NCBI RefSeq assembly: GCF_000014125.1
Contig: NC_008593.1
Span: 1,178,001-1,242,000 of the forward strand
Origin: Clostridium novyi NT
Lineage (GTDB): Bacteria; Bacillota; Clostridia; Clostridiales; Clostridiaceae
Direction of reading: 5' to 3'
Length of the DNA: 64,000 nucleotides
Of the stretch, positions 35,495 to 43,327 are shown piece after piece. A model generated the notes under the pieces. The model ran no database searches and was not told the origin of the DNA. It worked only from the letters and a program-made list of their open reading frames with translations. Numbering within the stretch: position 1 is the first letter of the stretch; every line of letters starts with the position of its first letter. Made by a program: the position numbers and the translations under genes.

Positions 35495-35504
35495 GAACAA
35501 TCTG

Positions 35505-35540
35505 AGAAAAAGTATAGCAATAAAATGCTATACTTTTTCT
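35505..35540. terminator. 36-bp hairpin C: right IS target duplication and mutT terminator
   Basis: The same 36-bp sequence as hairpins A and B. On the minus strand its right arm encodes the last codons and stop of the NUDIX gene, for which it acts as terminator. Confidence 0.88.
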
Positions 35541-35926
35541 ATGCTTAATTGTTTCATTGCAGGAATATCTGCTGGAGCCCATTTAAGGGAAGATAGATTT
35601 TCTCTATGTAGCCAGATTAACTTAGAATGCTCATTTGCTGTAGGAATCCCTTGTACCAATTTACACTTAACAGTAATTAAGTTTACTATAAAGTCATCAT
35701 ATTCATGTGTATTATTGTGAAATTCTTCTATAAATTCAACAGAGCAATCTAATTCTTCTCTTATTTCTCTTTCAATGGCATCTTTTAATGTTTCGCCTTG
35801 TTCTATTTTACCACCAGGAAATTCCCAACTGTTTGGAATGCTCATTTTAGGTGATCTAAGTGCGCATAATATTTCTTTATTATCATTTTCAATAATAGCT
35901 CCAACAACTTTTACTAATTTCTTCAT
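35528..35926 (-). CDS. NUDIX hydrolase, MutT/8-oxo-dGTP diphosphatase-like
   Basis: A 132-residue NUDIX protein of MutT size. The NUDIX box is complete: GKIEQGETLKDAIEREIREE (G-x5-E-x7-RE-x2-EE), preceded by the usual WEFPGGK. The start MKKLVKVVGAIIENDNKEIL is typical of MutT-type pyrophosphohydrolases that clean oxidised nucleotides; the exact substrate is inferred. It follows AGGAGGATATA. The last residues IEKV and the stop lie within hairpin C, the mirror image of the helicase end in hairpin A. Confidence 0.85.
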   Translation of the reverse strand: MKKLVKVVGAIIENDNKEILCALRSPKMSIPNSWEFPGGKIEQGETLKDAIEREIREELDCSVEFIEEFHNNTHEYDDFIVNLITVKCKLVQGIPTANEHSKLIWLHRENLSSLKWAPADIPAMKQLSIEKV

Positions 35927-36190
35927 TATATCCTCCTAATGTTAACTATATTTATTATGTCAATACAATTATAGCATATTATATAAATTAAATTATTACA
36001 AAGACTTAAAAGTGAGACTTAAATAAAATGTGCAATAATTGGAATTAAAAATTGATATATAAGATGGTTTTAATATGGATGTTATAAGAGAGTCCCAGGT
36101 GTATGACCAAGAGACTTTTGTGTAGTTATATTTTTAGAATTAATTATAGTACAACTTTGTGCCAGATATGTAATGAAAATTACAAATTCT
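35927..36190. other. Gene-free AT-rich stretch
   Basis: About 260 bp between the mutT-like gene and the small-protein terminator. No gene, promoter of good quality or repeat was recognised. Confidence 0.4.
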
Positions 36191-36230
36191 AAATAAAAAA
36201 TCTCACGCAAATGCGTGAGATTTTTTATTT
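36191..36230. terminator. Very strong terminator of the small-protein pair
   Basis: Perfect 19-bp stem (core ATCTCACGCA/TGCGTGAGAT) with long A and T tracts on either side, so it can act on both strands. It overlaps the end of the 45-residue gene by six bases. Confidence 0.88.
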
Positions 36231-36362
36231 AAATTCGTTATTTTTCACAGAGTGTTTTTTGGAGTTAGGATTATGATTTTGAGCTTCAGCTGTAATAGGG
36301 ATTTGATAATTACATTTTTCTTGTCTTGCTTTTTTGTTATCTGGTTGACTATCTTTTGGCAT
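36225..36362 (-). CDS. Very small hydrophilic protein (45 residues), unknown function
   Basis: MPKDSQPDNKKARQEKCNYQ is the start of a 45-residue, strongly polar, Asn/Lys-rich protein without hydrophobic segments. GGAAGTG lies seven bases before the ATG and a strong terminator overlaps the stop, so the gene looks real despite its size. Its neighbour 18 bp upstream is a similar tiny polar protein; both may be sporulation-related or stress-related small proteins, but that is a guess. Confidence 0.6.
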   Translation of the reverse strand: MPKDSQPDNKKARQEKCNYQIPITAEAQNHNPNSKKHSVKNNEFK

Positions 36363-36380
36363 AATATCACTTCCTAAATT

Positions 36381-36542
36381 TTAATCATAAAATGTAGGTT
36401 TAACTTTTTTGTTTCCTGTTTTAGCTTTACCTTGAATTTCTGGTACAGGAGGAACATCATTTTTAGGGAAATGAGTTTTACTATTACTTTCTGTACCATG
36501 TGGTTCTTTTGGATTTGGACGACGCATTCCTGCTTTAGCCAT
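36381..36542 (-). CDS. Small polar Pro/Lys-rich protein (53 residues), unknown function
   Basis: The ATG at 36542 (MAKAGMRRPNPKEPHGTESN) with GTGAGGTAG upstream is preferred to an ATG ten codons earlier without ribosome site. The protein is basic, Pro/Gly/Asn-rich and probably disordered (VPPVPEIQGKAKTGNKKVKP), with no cysteine or membrane segment. The composition recalls small clostridial spore or DNA-associated proteins, but no family was recognised. It forms a two-gene unit with the 45-residue gene. Confidence 0.65.
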   Translation of the reverse strand: MAKAGMRRPNPKEPHGTESNSKTHFPKNDVPPVPEIQGKAKTGNKKVKPTFYD

Positions 36543-36614
36543 ATAATCTACCTCACTTATTTTAATGTTCAAGTTTAGTATATATAGATTTAATATTTTT
36601 ATACTAAGAGAAAT

Positions 36615-37107
36615 TTATTTTCCATGATAATTTCCAATGCCCGATGTACCAACACCTCCAAAAGGAAGGGAATCATTAGCTAAATGCATAATAGTGTCAT
36701 TTGCTACAAATAAAGAAAATAAAATCAAACTTTTCTTCAAGTATTTGTTCGTTAATTTCAATATCTCCTAATATTATGTTTGTATATTCCTCTCCAAATG
36801 TACTTTTTATAATATTTTCCAATACTTTAGAGGTTTCAATAGAATACTCAGATGGTTTTAAGATAACGCAGTTTTCAGTAGAAATTGCTCCAATTAAAGG
36901 CATAATTGATAATTGAAAAGGGTAATTCCAAGGAGACATAATAAGTACAACCCCATAAGGTATATTTAATATAAAGGATTTTCCTAAAAAGTTTACTATA
37001 GAAGTTTTTGCTTTTTTAGGTTTTGACCAAGATTTTAAATTTTTTATATGCTTATATTCTGAAATCGATATCTTTAGTTTTATTGCTATTGAAAAAGTTA
37101 CGCTGAT
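36615..37107 (-). pseudogene. Aldehyde dehydrogenase with the catalytic core deleted
   Basis: On the minus strand the frame opens at about 37107 and reads KHIKNLKSWSKPKKAKTSIV, IPYGVVLIMSPWNYPFQLSI and NCVILKPSEYSIETSKVLEN, the cofactor-binding half of an ALDH. At about 36712, after FDFIFF, the frame shifts and goes straight to the extreme C-terminus [20 protein letters not shown] then [11 protein letters not shown], stop at 36615. Roughly 220-250 residues, including the catalytic Glu and Cys, are missing and the N-terminus is also lost. Confidence 0.8.
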
Positions 37108-37197
37108 TTAATACTATATTTTTGATATTCAAATGAAAGCACCTCTTTAAAACATTAAGTATGTATAATCAAATGTAAAATGGAGCATTTAAGAATT

Positions 37198-37234
37198 AAA
37201 AAGCTGTCTTATTTTAATATAAGGCAGCTTTTTA
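37198..37234 (-). terminator. Terminator downstream of the 108-residue gene
   Basis: AAAAAGCTGTCTT pairs with AAGGCAGCTTTTT with one G-T pair; A and T tracts on both sides. Confidence 0.8.
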
Positions 37235-37266
37235 ATATAGGATATAAATATAATTTTAATGAATGT

Positions 37267-37593
37267 TTATTTAAGGCCAGCTATTCTTCCTTTTAATGAT
37301 TTTACACGACCAAGAACATAATTAGTTAAAGCATTTATGTCATCTTTCATGTTAGCTGGTGCATTAGATATAATATAAGATATATCTAATCTATTCATTT
37401 TAACTTTTTTTGCGATTTCATTAACTAAAAATCTATTTTTTACTTTCCAATATATAGTATTAAACTCATCTGCTTGCTTTTTATTGTAGTAGTTTTTTTC
37501 TATTCCAAACATAAATAAATCAGCAGCTGCTTCTAATTCTTCCATATCTTCAGCTTCTAAAGTTTCTTCAATTAAAGAATCAAATTTTTTCAT
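37267..37593 (-). CDS. Conserved hypothetical helical protein
   Basis: A 108-residue protein not recognised as a named family. It begins MKKFDSLIEETLEAEDMEEL with an acidic first helix, followed by helices around FMFGIEKNYYNKKQADEFNT and VKMNRLDISYIISNAPANMK, and a basic C-terminus (GRVKSLKGRIAGLK). It is soluble and has no cysteines. GAAAGGTGAAGT precedes the start and a good terminator follows, so it is a genuine monocistronic gene. The mixed acidic/basic ends suggest protein-protein interaction; nothing more can be said. Confidence 0.65.
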   Translation of the reverse strand: MKKFDSLIEETLEAEDMEELEAAADLFMFGIEKNYYNKKQADEFNTIYWKVKNRFLVNEIAKKVKMNRLDISYIISNAPANMKDDINALTNYVLGRVKSLKGRIAGLK

Positions 37594-37988
37594 AAATTTA
37601 CTTCACCTTTCTTAATTAAAATAATAATATTATTAACAAATAACTTAAATATGTACAATGATTATATATAGTAATTTGCTAAAATATAATTTTTATATAC
37701 AGAATAATTATATATATATTCTTTAAAAATCTATAAATAATAAAATAACCCATAGATTATTATACATAATTTAATTAAAAATAACATTAAAAATTTTATT
37801 GAATTTATTGGAAAACATTATATATCTATAATAAACTCTATAGAAAATAAAATTTTGTTGAAAAAAGTATAATTATAAATTAAAATTATAATCTAGAACT
37901 CTTTAAATTTTGAAAATTTTAATTATATAAAAAATAGTGCAAATACTAATAAATATGAACATTCAAAAATGAAAGGAAAGTTAATTTT
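37594..37988. other. Extremely AT-rich divergent intergenic region
   Basis: About 395 bp between the 108-residue gene (minus) and degV (plus), almost entirely A and T. Promoters for both genes are expected here, but the composition gives too many TATAAT-like matches to choose one. No coding sequence or hairpin of note was seen. Confidence 0.4.
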
Positions 37989-38882
37989 ATGAACTATACT
38001 ATATTAACGGATTCGTGTTGTGATTTACCTATAGAATATTTACAAAGTAATGATATTAGACATATAAGCTTAACTTGCAGACTAGGTGACAAGGAGTTTT
38101 ACGATAATTTTGGACAAGACTTAGAGTATAAAAAGTTTTATGATTTTATGAGAAAAGGAGAACTTCCTAAAACTTCCCAAGTTAATCCTCAATCATATTA
38201 TGAAATGTTTAAAGAAATATTAGATCAGGGAAAAGATATACTATATGTATGTGTATCTTCAGGGTTAAGTGGAACTTACAATAGTGCTAATATAGCAAAA
38301 GATATGATAATGGATGAAGAAAAATATAGAAATAGAAAAATAGAAATTATAGATGTGTTAACGGCTTCATTAGGACAAGGATTGATGGTAATAAAGGCTG
38401 TAGACATGAAATGTAATGGTTTTACCTTGGAAGAAAATTCAAAAGCTTTAGAAAAAATGAAATTTAACTTAAATACCTATATGAGTGTAAATGATCTTGA
38501 TTATTTAAAAAAAGGAGGAAGAATATCAAATGCAGCAGCTTTTGTTGGAAAGCTACTCAATATTAAGCCTCTACTAACTCTTGATAATGAAGGAAAAGTT
38601 ATTCCTATACTAAAAATAAAAGGTAAAAAAGCTTTGTTAAAGAAGTTAGCTGAGATTATATCAAAAAAGATGAAAAATACTAGTAAAGAAATAGTATGTA
38701 TTTCCCATGGAGATTCAGTAGAAGAAGCAGAAAAACTTAAAGATATTATACTAAAAAATACTGAAGTTAAAGAAGTAATAATAAGTAATATAGGGCCAGC
38801 AGTTGGTACATATGGAGGACCAGGTGCATTAGCTATATTTTTCATTGGAGAACATAGACAAAATCACATAATAGATATTTAA
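37989..38882 (+). CDS. DegV family fatty-acid-binding protein
   Basis: A 297-residue DegV/FakB-type protein. Seen are the N-terminal TDSCCDLPIEYL, KTSQVNPQSYYEMF (about 58-71), SSGLSGTYNSANIA, and the C-terminal IGPAVGTYGGPGALAIFFIG. DegV proteins bind one fatty acid; FakB members present it to the kinase FakA for phospholipid synthesis. Which role applies here is not visible, as no fakA gene is nearby. The start follows AAAGGAAAG. A strong terminator follows. Confidence 0.9.
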   Translation: MNYTILTDSCCDLPIEYLQSNDIRHISLTCRLGDKEFYDNFGQDLEYKKFYDFMRKGELPKTSQVNPQSYYEMFKEILDQGKDILYVCVSSGLSGTYNSANIAKDMIMDEEKYRNRKIEIIDVLTASLGQGLMVIKAVDMKCNGFTLEENSKALEKMKFNLNTYMSVNDLDYLKKGGRISNAAAFVGKLLNIKPLLTLDNEGKVIPILKIKGKKALLKKLAEIISKKMKNTSKEIVCISHGDSVEEAEKLKDIILKNTEVKEVIISNIGPAVGTYGGPGALAIFFIGEHRQNHIIDI

Positions 38883-38892
38883 AATAATAAGG

Positions 38893-38936
38893 AAAAGGGA
38901 TAGTTCATCATGAGATTTTATGAATTATCCCTTTTA
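38893..38936 (+). terminator. Intrinsic terminator after degV
   Basis: Perfect 15-bp stem AAAAGGGATAGTTCA and its complement, 13-nt loop, then TAT-rich sequence. Confidence 0.82.
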
Positions 38937-39051
38937 TAAATTGTCTAAAGTTTTCTAATTCTCATATGCATAAGATTATACAAATAGAAAAAACTAAGCA
39001 TATAAAACATTAGTGCAAAGTATGAATATAATTTATGAAGGAGTTGTAAAA

Positions 39052-39408
39052 ATGCTTAGTGAGCTTATGCAAAATATAAACGATGGTATAAATAGATTAC
39101 TATATAATAAATTTAATAACGTAAGTGATTCGGAACTGGTAAAAGGAGATATAACAAATAAAATTTCAATTGAAGATATAGATCTTATAAATAATAATTT
39201 GTCAGATTCAATTGGAAATGTGGTAAGTGTAGCATTAGACGATATTCGTGATGGTGGAGATTGGAGAAGATATTATATAGTTACTAATGGAGATATTAAG
39301 TATGGAATATCTTTAGTAACTGAACGCAATGGAAATAATCATGAAATTACTTGTGCTAATGTTAGAACTGATGAAAATTTTGCTGTAGTAGCAAGTACAG
39401 AAATATAA
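39052..39408 (+). CDS. Conserved hypothetical protein
   Basis: A 118-residue soluble protein of unknown function. An N-terminal helix (MLSELMQNINDGINRLLYNK) is followed by an alpha/beta part with RDGGDWRRYYIVTNGDIKYG and VTERNGNNHEITCANVRTDE. ATG 39052 is preferred to the upstream ATG at 39013 because GAAGGAG lies nine bases before it. A small hairpin terminator follows. No family was recognised. Confidence 0.6.
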   Translation: MLSELMQNINDGINRLLYNKFNNVSDSELVKGDITNKISIEDIDLINNNLSDSIGNVVSVALDDIRDGGDWRRYYIVTNGDIKYGISLVTERNGNNHEITCANVRTDENFAVVASTEI

Positions 39409-39413
39409 AATTC

Positions 39414-39446
39414 AGACTTAGGCGTGATAAAACACGTCTATTTTTG
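39414..39446 (+). terminator. Short terminator after the 118-residue gene
   Basis: AGGCGTG pairs with CACGTCT around ATAAAA, followed by TTTTTG. Confidence 0.6.
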
Positions 39447-39570
39447 TTGTTTTTTAATAATAGTAATAAGTGGTATACTTAAAATAAATAATTAACTAGA
39501 GTTTTATGGTAATTACTTATTAAAATATATTTTTAAACTAATAAAAATTATAGAAAGTGGAGGAAATATA

Positions 39571-40089
39571 ATGATTTTTAATGAAAAAACTATAAATGAA
39601 GTAAATGAGTTTACTGGAAAGATACTTAAATTAGATGTTAGAACTGTTGAATTACCTAATGGAAAAACTTCTAAAAGGGAAATTGTAAAGCATCCAGGTG
39701 GAGTTGCAATACTAGCTTTTAAGGATAAGGATACAGTGCTTTTAGTGGAGCAATTTAGAAACCCACTAGGAAAAACTATACTAGAAATACCAGCAGGTAA
39801 ACTAGAACCAAATGAAGAAATTGAGGTGTGTGGTAGAAGGGAACTTGAAGAAGAAACAGGATACAAATCAAATAAATTTACTTATCTTGGTAAAATAGTA
39901 ACAAGTCCAGGATTTTGTGATGAGTGTATATACATATACAAAGCGGAGGAATTATATAAAGGAAATATTGGTGGAGACGAAGATGAATTTATAAATAATT
40001 ATGAAATTAAATTAGATACATTAAGAGAAATGATAAAAGATGGAGAGATTATAGATGGAAAAACTATAGCTGCTCTTACTTTCCTTTAA
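39571..40089 (+). CDS. nudF: NUDIX ADP-ribose pyrophosphatase
   Basis: A 172-residue protein of the NudF/ADPRase group. The complete NUDIX box is GKLEPNEEIEVCGRRELEEE followed by TGY; upstream are VRTVELPNGKTSKREIVKHP and VLLVEQFRNPLGKTILEIPA, the ADPRase-specific signature, and a Pro is found after the box (SPGF). It hydrolyses ADP-ribose to AMP and ribose 5-phosphate. In Bacillus and Clostridium this gene sits just before spoIIM, as here. An extended -10 (TGGTATACT, 39471-39479) lies about 90 bp upstream. The start follows GTGGAGG. Confidence 0.9.
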   Translation: MIFNEKTINEVNEFTGKILKLDVRTVELPNGKTSKREIVKHPGGVAILAFKDKDTVLLVEQFRNPLGKTILEIPAGKLEPNEEIEVCGRRELEEETGYKSNKFTYLGKIVTSPGFCDECIYIYKAEELYKGNIGGDEDEFINNYEIKLDTLREMIKDGEIIDGKTIAALTFL

Positions 40090-40170
40090 GGTTATTAACA
40101 ATACTTAGTCATATAACTTCTCTTGAAATCATAGTATTTATTAAGATAGCAACAAGAGGAGGAATAAGTG

Positions 40171-40824
40171 ATGAAGAGTAAAATGGTATTTGGAAGTTTA
40201 AAGGATCATATACACAAAAATTTAATGTTATATATGTTAACATTACTATTTTTGTGTATAGGTATAGTAATTGGAATGTATACAGTCAAATATATGGACA
40301 AGACAGATAAAAATAATCTTGTTGAGTTTTTGGTAACTGTAACTAAAAAAATTAATCCTAAAAATATAGATAATAAGTATGTATTTTTACAAGCTGTGAA
40401 AAATAATATGATGTTTATTTTAGCAATATGGTTTTTAGGACTTACTATGCTAGGAACTCCTATAATATTTTTAACAGATTTAATTAAAGGGTTTACTATA
40501 GGATTTACATCTAGCTTAGTTATAAATGGACTAGGAGCAAAAGGAATATTATTAAATCTACTTATTATTTTTCCTCAAAATATAATATATATACCTACAA
40601 TTATAATTTTATCTGTAATAGCATGTGAATTCTCTTTGAAAATGCTAAAAAATACTTCTCATAGTTTGATGGACAAGAATAATAATTTTAAGCAAATAGC
40701 TAAGTATTCTACCGTATTTCTTTTTATAACAAGTTTTATGCTAATCGGATTTGTGGTTGAAGGGTATTTATCTCCAAGTATGATTAAGCTTATAGCATCT
40801 AGCGTAGGATGTGTTATTCCATGA
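40171..40824 (+). CDS. spoIIM: Stage II sporulation protein M
   Basis: A 217-residue integral membrane protein with about five helices: LMLYMLTLLFLCIGIVIGMY near residue 20, MMFILAIWFLGLTMLGTPII, FTIGFTSSLVINGLGAKGIL, NIIYIPTIIILSVIACEF and a C-terminal one. It belongs to the engulfment complex (with SpoIID and SpoIIP) at the septum. GAGGAGG is followed by GTGATG; the ATG at 40171 is taken as the start. Its stop overlaps the next ATG (ATGA). Confidence 0.93.
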   Translation: MKSKMVFGSLKDHIHKNLMLYMLTLLFLCIGIVIGMYTVKYMDKTDKNNLVEFLVTVTKKINPKNIDNKYVFLQAVKNNMMFILAIWFLGLTMLGTPIIFLTDLIKGFTIGFTSSLVINGLGAKGILLNLLIIFPQNIIYIPTIIILSVIACEFSLKMLKNTSHSLMDKNNNFKQIAKYSTVFLFITSFMLIGFVVEGYLSPSMIKLIASSVGCVIP

Positions 40825-41051
40825 TTAAACATAGAGATATTTATAATACGATTGTACTTTTTTTAAAATGCTATATTATAATATTTATTTTAGGATTTGT
40901 ATTACCAGAAGTTATAGGGTTTTTACTAAGAACTTTTAGAAATAATTGCAGTACATATAATAACAGTACTTTTGTATTCAACTTAGTAAATGAAAATGAA
41001 GGTATATTATGTTATTATAAATATATAGTTAATATGTATTTTTCACTTTAA
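40821..41051 (+). CDS. Small single-pass membrane protein, translationally coupled to spoIIM
   Basis: A 76-residue protein with one clear membrane segment (NTIVLFLKCYIIIFILGFVL, about residues 8-27) and a short polar tail. Its ATG overlaps the spoIIM stop in ATGA. Small proteins in this position between spoIIM and xerD occur in other clostridia, which suggests a sporulation or septum-related role, but no function is known. Confidence 0.55.
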   Translation: MIKHRDIYNTIVLFLKCYIIIFILGFVLPEVIGFLLRTFRNNCSTYNNSTFVFNLVNENEGILCYYKYIVNMYFSL

Positions 41052-41086
41052 CTAAAGAAATTTATTATGATAGTTGAGGAAAAGTT

Positions 41087-41965
41087 ATGGAAGAATATTT
41101 AAAACAGTATATAGAGGATATGAGAAAAAAAGAATTAAGTAAAAATACAATAGAAGCATATAACAGGGATATAATAAAATTCTGTAAATTTTTAAAAGAA
41201 AGAGAAGAAGATATATTAGATGCTGATATGGTAAGTATAATGGCATATGTACAAACTTTAAAAAAAGAGAAAAAAGCAGATAGCTCAATAATAAGAAGCA
41301 TAGTTTCTATAAGAAATTTCTATAAGTATTTAATTAGAATGGGTAAGGACGTAGATAACCCATTAATTAATTATGAAGTTCCAAAAAACAAGAGAACCAT
41401 TCCTGAAATATTAACTGTAGATGAAGTTGAAAAGTTTTTAAATGCTCCAGATTGCAGTGAATATAAAGGTATAAGGGATAAGGCAATGTTAGAGCTTATG
41501 TATGCTACAGGAATGAAAGTGTCCGAGCTTTTGAGAGTAACTATTTTTGATATTAATTTAAAATTGTGTTATGTAAAGTGTAAAGGGGTAAAGGACAAAG
41601 AACGTATAATTCCAATAGGAAGTTACGCTGTAAATTGTTTAAATGAATATTTAAATGTAAGAGATAAGATGAGTGCAGCAAATTCTGAGACATTGTTTTG
41701 TAATTTAAGAGGGGGAAAAATGACAAGACAAGGATTTTGGAAAATAGTTAAAAAGTATGCAAAGGACGCGGGTATAAATAAAAAGATAGATTCCTATACT
41801 TTAAGACATTCATTTGCTGTTCATTTATTACAAAATGGTGCGGATATAAAGTCTGTGCAAGAACTTTTGGGACATAATACCATAGCAACCACTCAAATTT
41901 ACTCTAGTATATCAAAACAAAATAAAATAGTTGATGTTTATAAAAAGGCGCATCCAAGGGCTTAA
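41087..41965 (+). CDS. xerD: XerD/RipX-type tyrosine recombinase with altered catalytic residues
   Basis: A 292-residue integrase. The N-terminal SAM-like domain (about 1-85) begins with [22 protein letters not shown]; the catalytic domain follows [12 protein letters not shown]. The catalytic tyrosine is Tyr272 in TTQIYSS, His263 in LLGHNTI and Arg240 in YTLRHSF are present. Two usual residues are changed: Arg I (TGLRVSEL in XerD) is Lys144 in TGMKVSELL, and the HxxR histidine is Tyr237. Length and position after spoIIM match Bacillus ripX/xerD, which resolves chromosome dimers at dif. Whether this copy is active is open. Confidence 0.82.
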   Translation: MEEYLKQYIEDMRKKELSKNTIEAYNRDIIKFCKFLKEREEDILDADMVSIMAYVQTLKKEKKADSSIIRSIVSIRNFYKYLIRMGKDVDNPLINYEVPKNKRTIPEILTVDEVEKFLNAPDCSEYKGIRDKAMLELMYATGMKVSELLRVTIFDINLKLCYVKCKGVKDKERIIPIGSYAVNCLNEYLNVRDKMSAANSETLFCNLRGGKMTRQGFWKIVKKYAKDAGINKKIDSYTLRHSFAVHLLQNGADIKSVQELLGHNTIATTQIYSSISKQNKIVDVYKKAHPRA

Positions 41966-41988
41966 AGCTTGGCTGCGTCTTTTTTTAG
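41947..41988 (+). terminator. Intrinsic terminator after the recombinase gene
   Basis: GGCGCATCCAAG pairs imperfectly with CTTGGCTGCGTC, then seven T residues; it overlaps the end of the coding sequence. Confidence 0.75.
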
Positions 41989-42077
41989 ATTATTCAATAT
42001 TTAAATATTGTGATAATCTAATCCAAATTGGTAAAACTAAAGTTAGAAAATACATACTTAGTAGAAAGGGGATAAAA

Positions 42078-43256
42078 ATGAAAATAAGAAATAAAGTTTT
42101 AATTTGTTTATTTTTGGTAGTAACTCTTATGAGTCAAATTTGTGTAGTGAATGTAATGGCAGCGGAAAATACTGCGTTAGATGTTGAAGCAAAGGCAGGA
42201 CTTTTAATGGAGCCTACTACTGGAAAGATAATATTTGAAAAAAATGTGCATGAAAAGTTTGCACCAGCATCTGTAACAAAAATAATGACTATGCTTTTAA
42301 CTATGGAGGCTGTTGATTCAGGAAAAATAAAATTAACTGATACAGTTGTGGTAAGTGAGAATGCTAAAAAAATGGGCGGAAATGGAAGCAGTAGCATGCT
42401 ACTTGATACTGGAGAAGTTAGAACAGTAGAGGATTTATTAAAGGGGGTTGCCATTGCTTCAGGAAATGATGCAGCAACAGCTCTTGCTGAATATATAGGT
42501 GGAAGCGAATCAAGTTTCGTTGAAATGATGAATAAAAGAGCACAAGAACTAGGCATGAAAGATACAACTTTTAAAAATTGTCATGGATTATCAAAAGAGG
42601 GCCATTTAACTAGTGCATATGATATTTCAATTATGTCTCGTGAACTTTTAAAGCATAAAAAAATATTAAAATATAGTGGAACATATATGGAAACTATATC
42701 TGAAGGAAGGAAACAACCAATAGAACTCGTAAACCATAATAAGCTTGTTAGATTTTATAAAGGTTGTGATGGATTAAAAACAGGATTTACAAATGAAGCT
42801 AAGTATTGTATTTCAGCTACAGCTGTTAGAGATAATATAAGAATGCTTGCAATAATAGTGGGAGCTCCTACTTATAAAATAAGAAATCGTGATGCTAGTA
42901 TGCTTATGAATTACGGATTCTCAAAATTTGAGTCTAAAAAGGTAGTAGCAAAAGATAGCGATGTTGAGAAAATTACTCTAGACAAAAAAGGAGAAAAATT
43001 CTTTTTTGCAAAGGCTAAAGATGATTTAAATTTAGTTTTAGAAAGAGGAACAAAAAACAAAATAACTAAAAAGTGTGTATTGGATAAAGGTAAAAAAGAA
43101 TATAAGAGAGGAGAAATTATAGGCAATTGCGAGGTTTACGTAAATGATAAACTTTTAGGTAAAGTTCCAGTATATAGTGATAGGGATATAAAAACTTATG
43201 GAATTTTAGATAGTATAAAATATAATATAATGAATCTTTTTGATAATGCAATATAA
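42078..43256 (+). CDS. dacF: D-alanyl-D-alanine carboxypeptidase (DacF-like, S11 family)
   Basis: A 392-residue penicillin-binding protein 5-type enzyme. An N-terminal signal peptide (KVLICLFLVVTLMSQICVVN, then AAEN) is followed by the active-site SxxK in APASVTKIMTML, SGN in IASGNDAATAL and KTG in CDGLKTGFTNEAKYC. A C-terminal beta domain and a final amphipathic helix complete the family layout. It removes the terminal D-Ala of peptidoglycan stem peptides outside the membrane. The ATG at 42078 follows AAAGGGGA; a longer frame upstream has no ribosome site. The location after spoIIM-xerD matches dacF. Confidence 0.92.
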   Translation: MKIRNKVLICLFLVVTLMSQICVVNVMAAENTALDVEAKAGLLMEPTTGKIIFEKNVHEKFAPASVTKIMTMLLTMEAVDSGKIKLTDTVVVSENAKKMGGNGSSSMLLDTGEVRTVEDLLKGVAIASGNDAATALAEYIGGSESSFVEMMNKRAQELGMKDTTFKNCHGLSKEGHLTSAYDISIMSRELLKHKKILKYSGTYMETISEGRKQPIELVNHNKLVRFYKGCDGLKTGFTNEAKYCISATAVRDNIRMLAIIVGAPTYKIRNRDASMLMNYGFSKFESKKVVAKDSDVEKITLDKKGEKFFFAKAKDDLNLVLERGTKNKITKKCVLDKGKKEYKRGEIIGNCEVYVNDKLLGKVPVYSDRDIKTYGILDSIKYNIMNLFDNAI

Positions 43257-43261
43257 CTTAT

Positions 43262-43298
43262 AAAAAACCGCGACATTTTAATGTGTCGTGGTTTTTTT
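43262..43298 (+). terminator. Terminator between convergent dacF and ilvD
   Basis: AAAAAACCGCGACAT pairs with ATGTGTCGTGGTTTTTT (G-T pairs included), T run on + and A run on the left, so likely bidirectional. Confidence 0.85.
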
Positions 43299-43327
43299 AT
43301 TGTTAATAATAAAATAAATTTTATTTT

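Larger units (their letters stand above)
33893..35504 (+). mobile_element. IS1182-family insertion sequence, copy 1 (1612 bp)
   Basis: The boundaries are set by the 36-bp direct repeats on both sides. Ends are CAGGCTGTTGA (left) and TCAAAAAG-side CAGATTGTTCA read inward from the right: imperfect 11-bp inverted repeats. The left end holds a terminator hairpin (33895-33930) and the right end another (35467-35494). A single transposase gene fills the middle. Copy 2 at 54551-56162 has exactly the same length and layout. Confidence 0.92.

Noticed and set aside
42134..42556. 140-residue antisense frame within dacF
   Set aside because: Shadow of dacF with Ser/Pro/Val-rich translation and no family features; the same applies to the other antisense frames within housekeeping genes.
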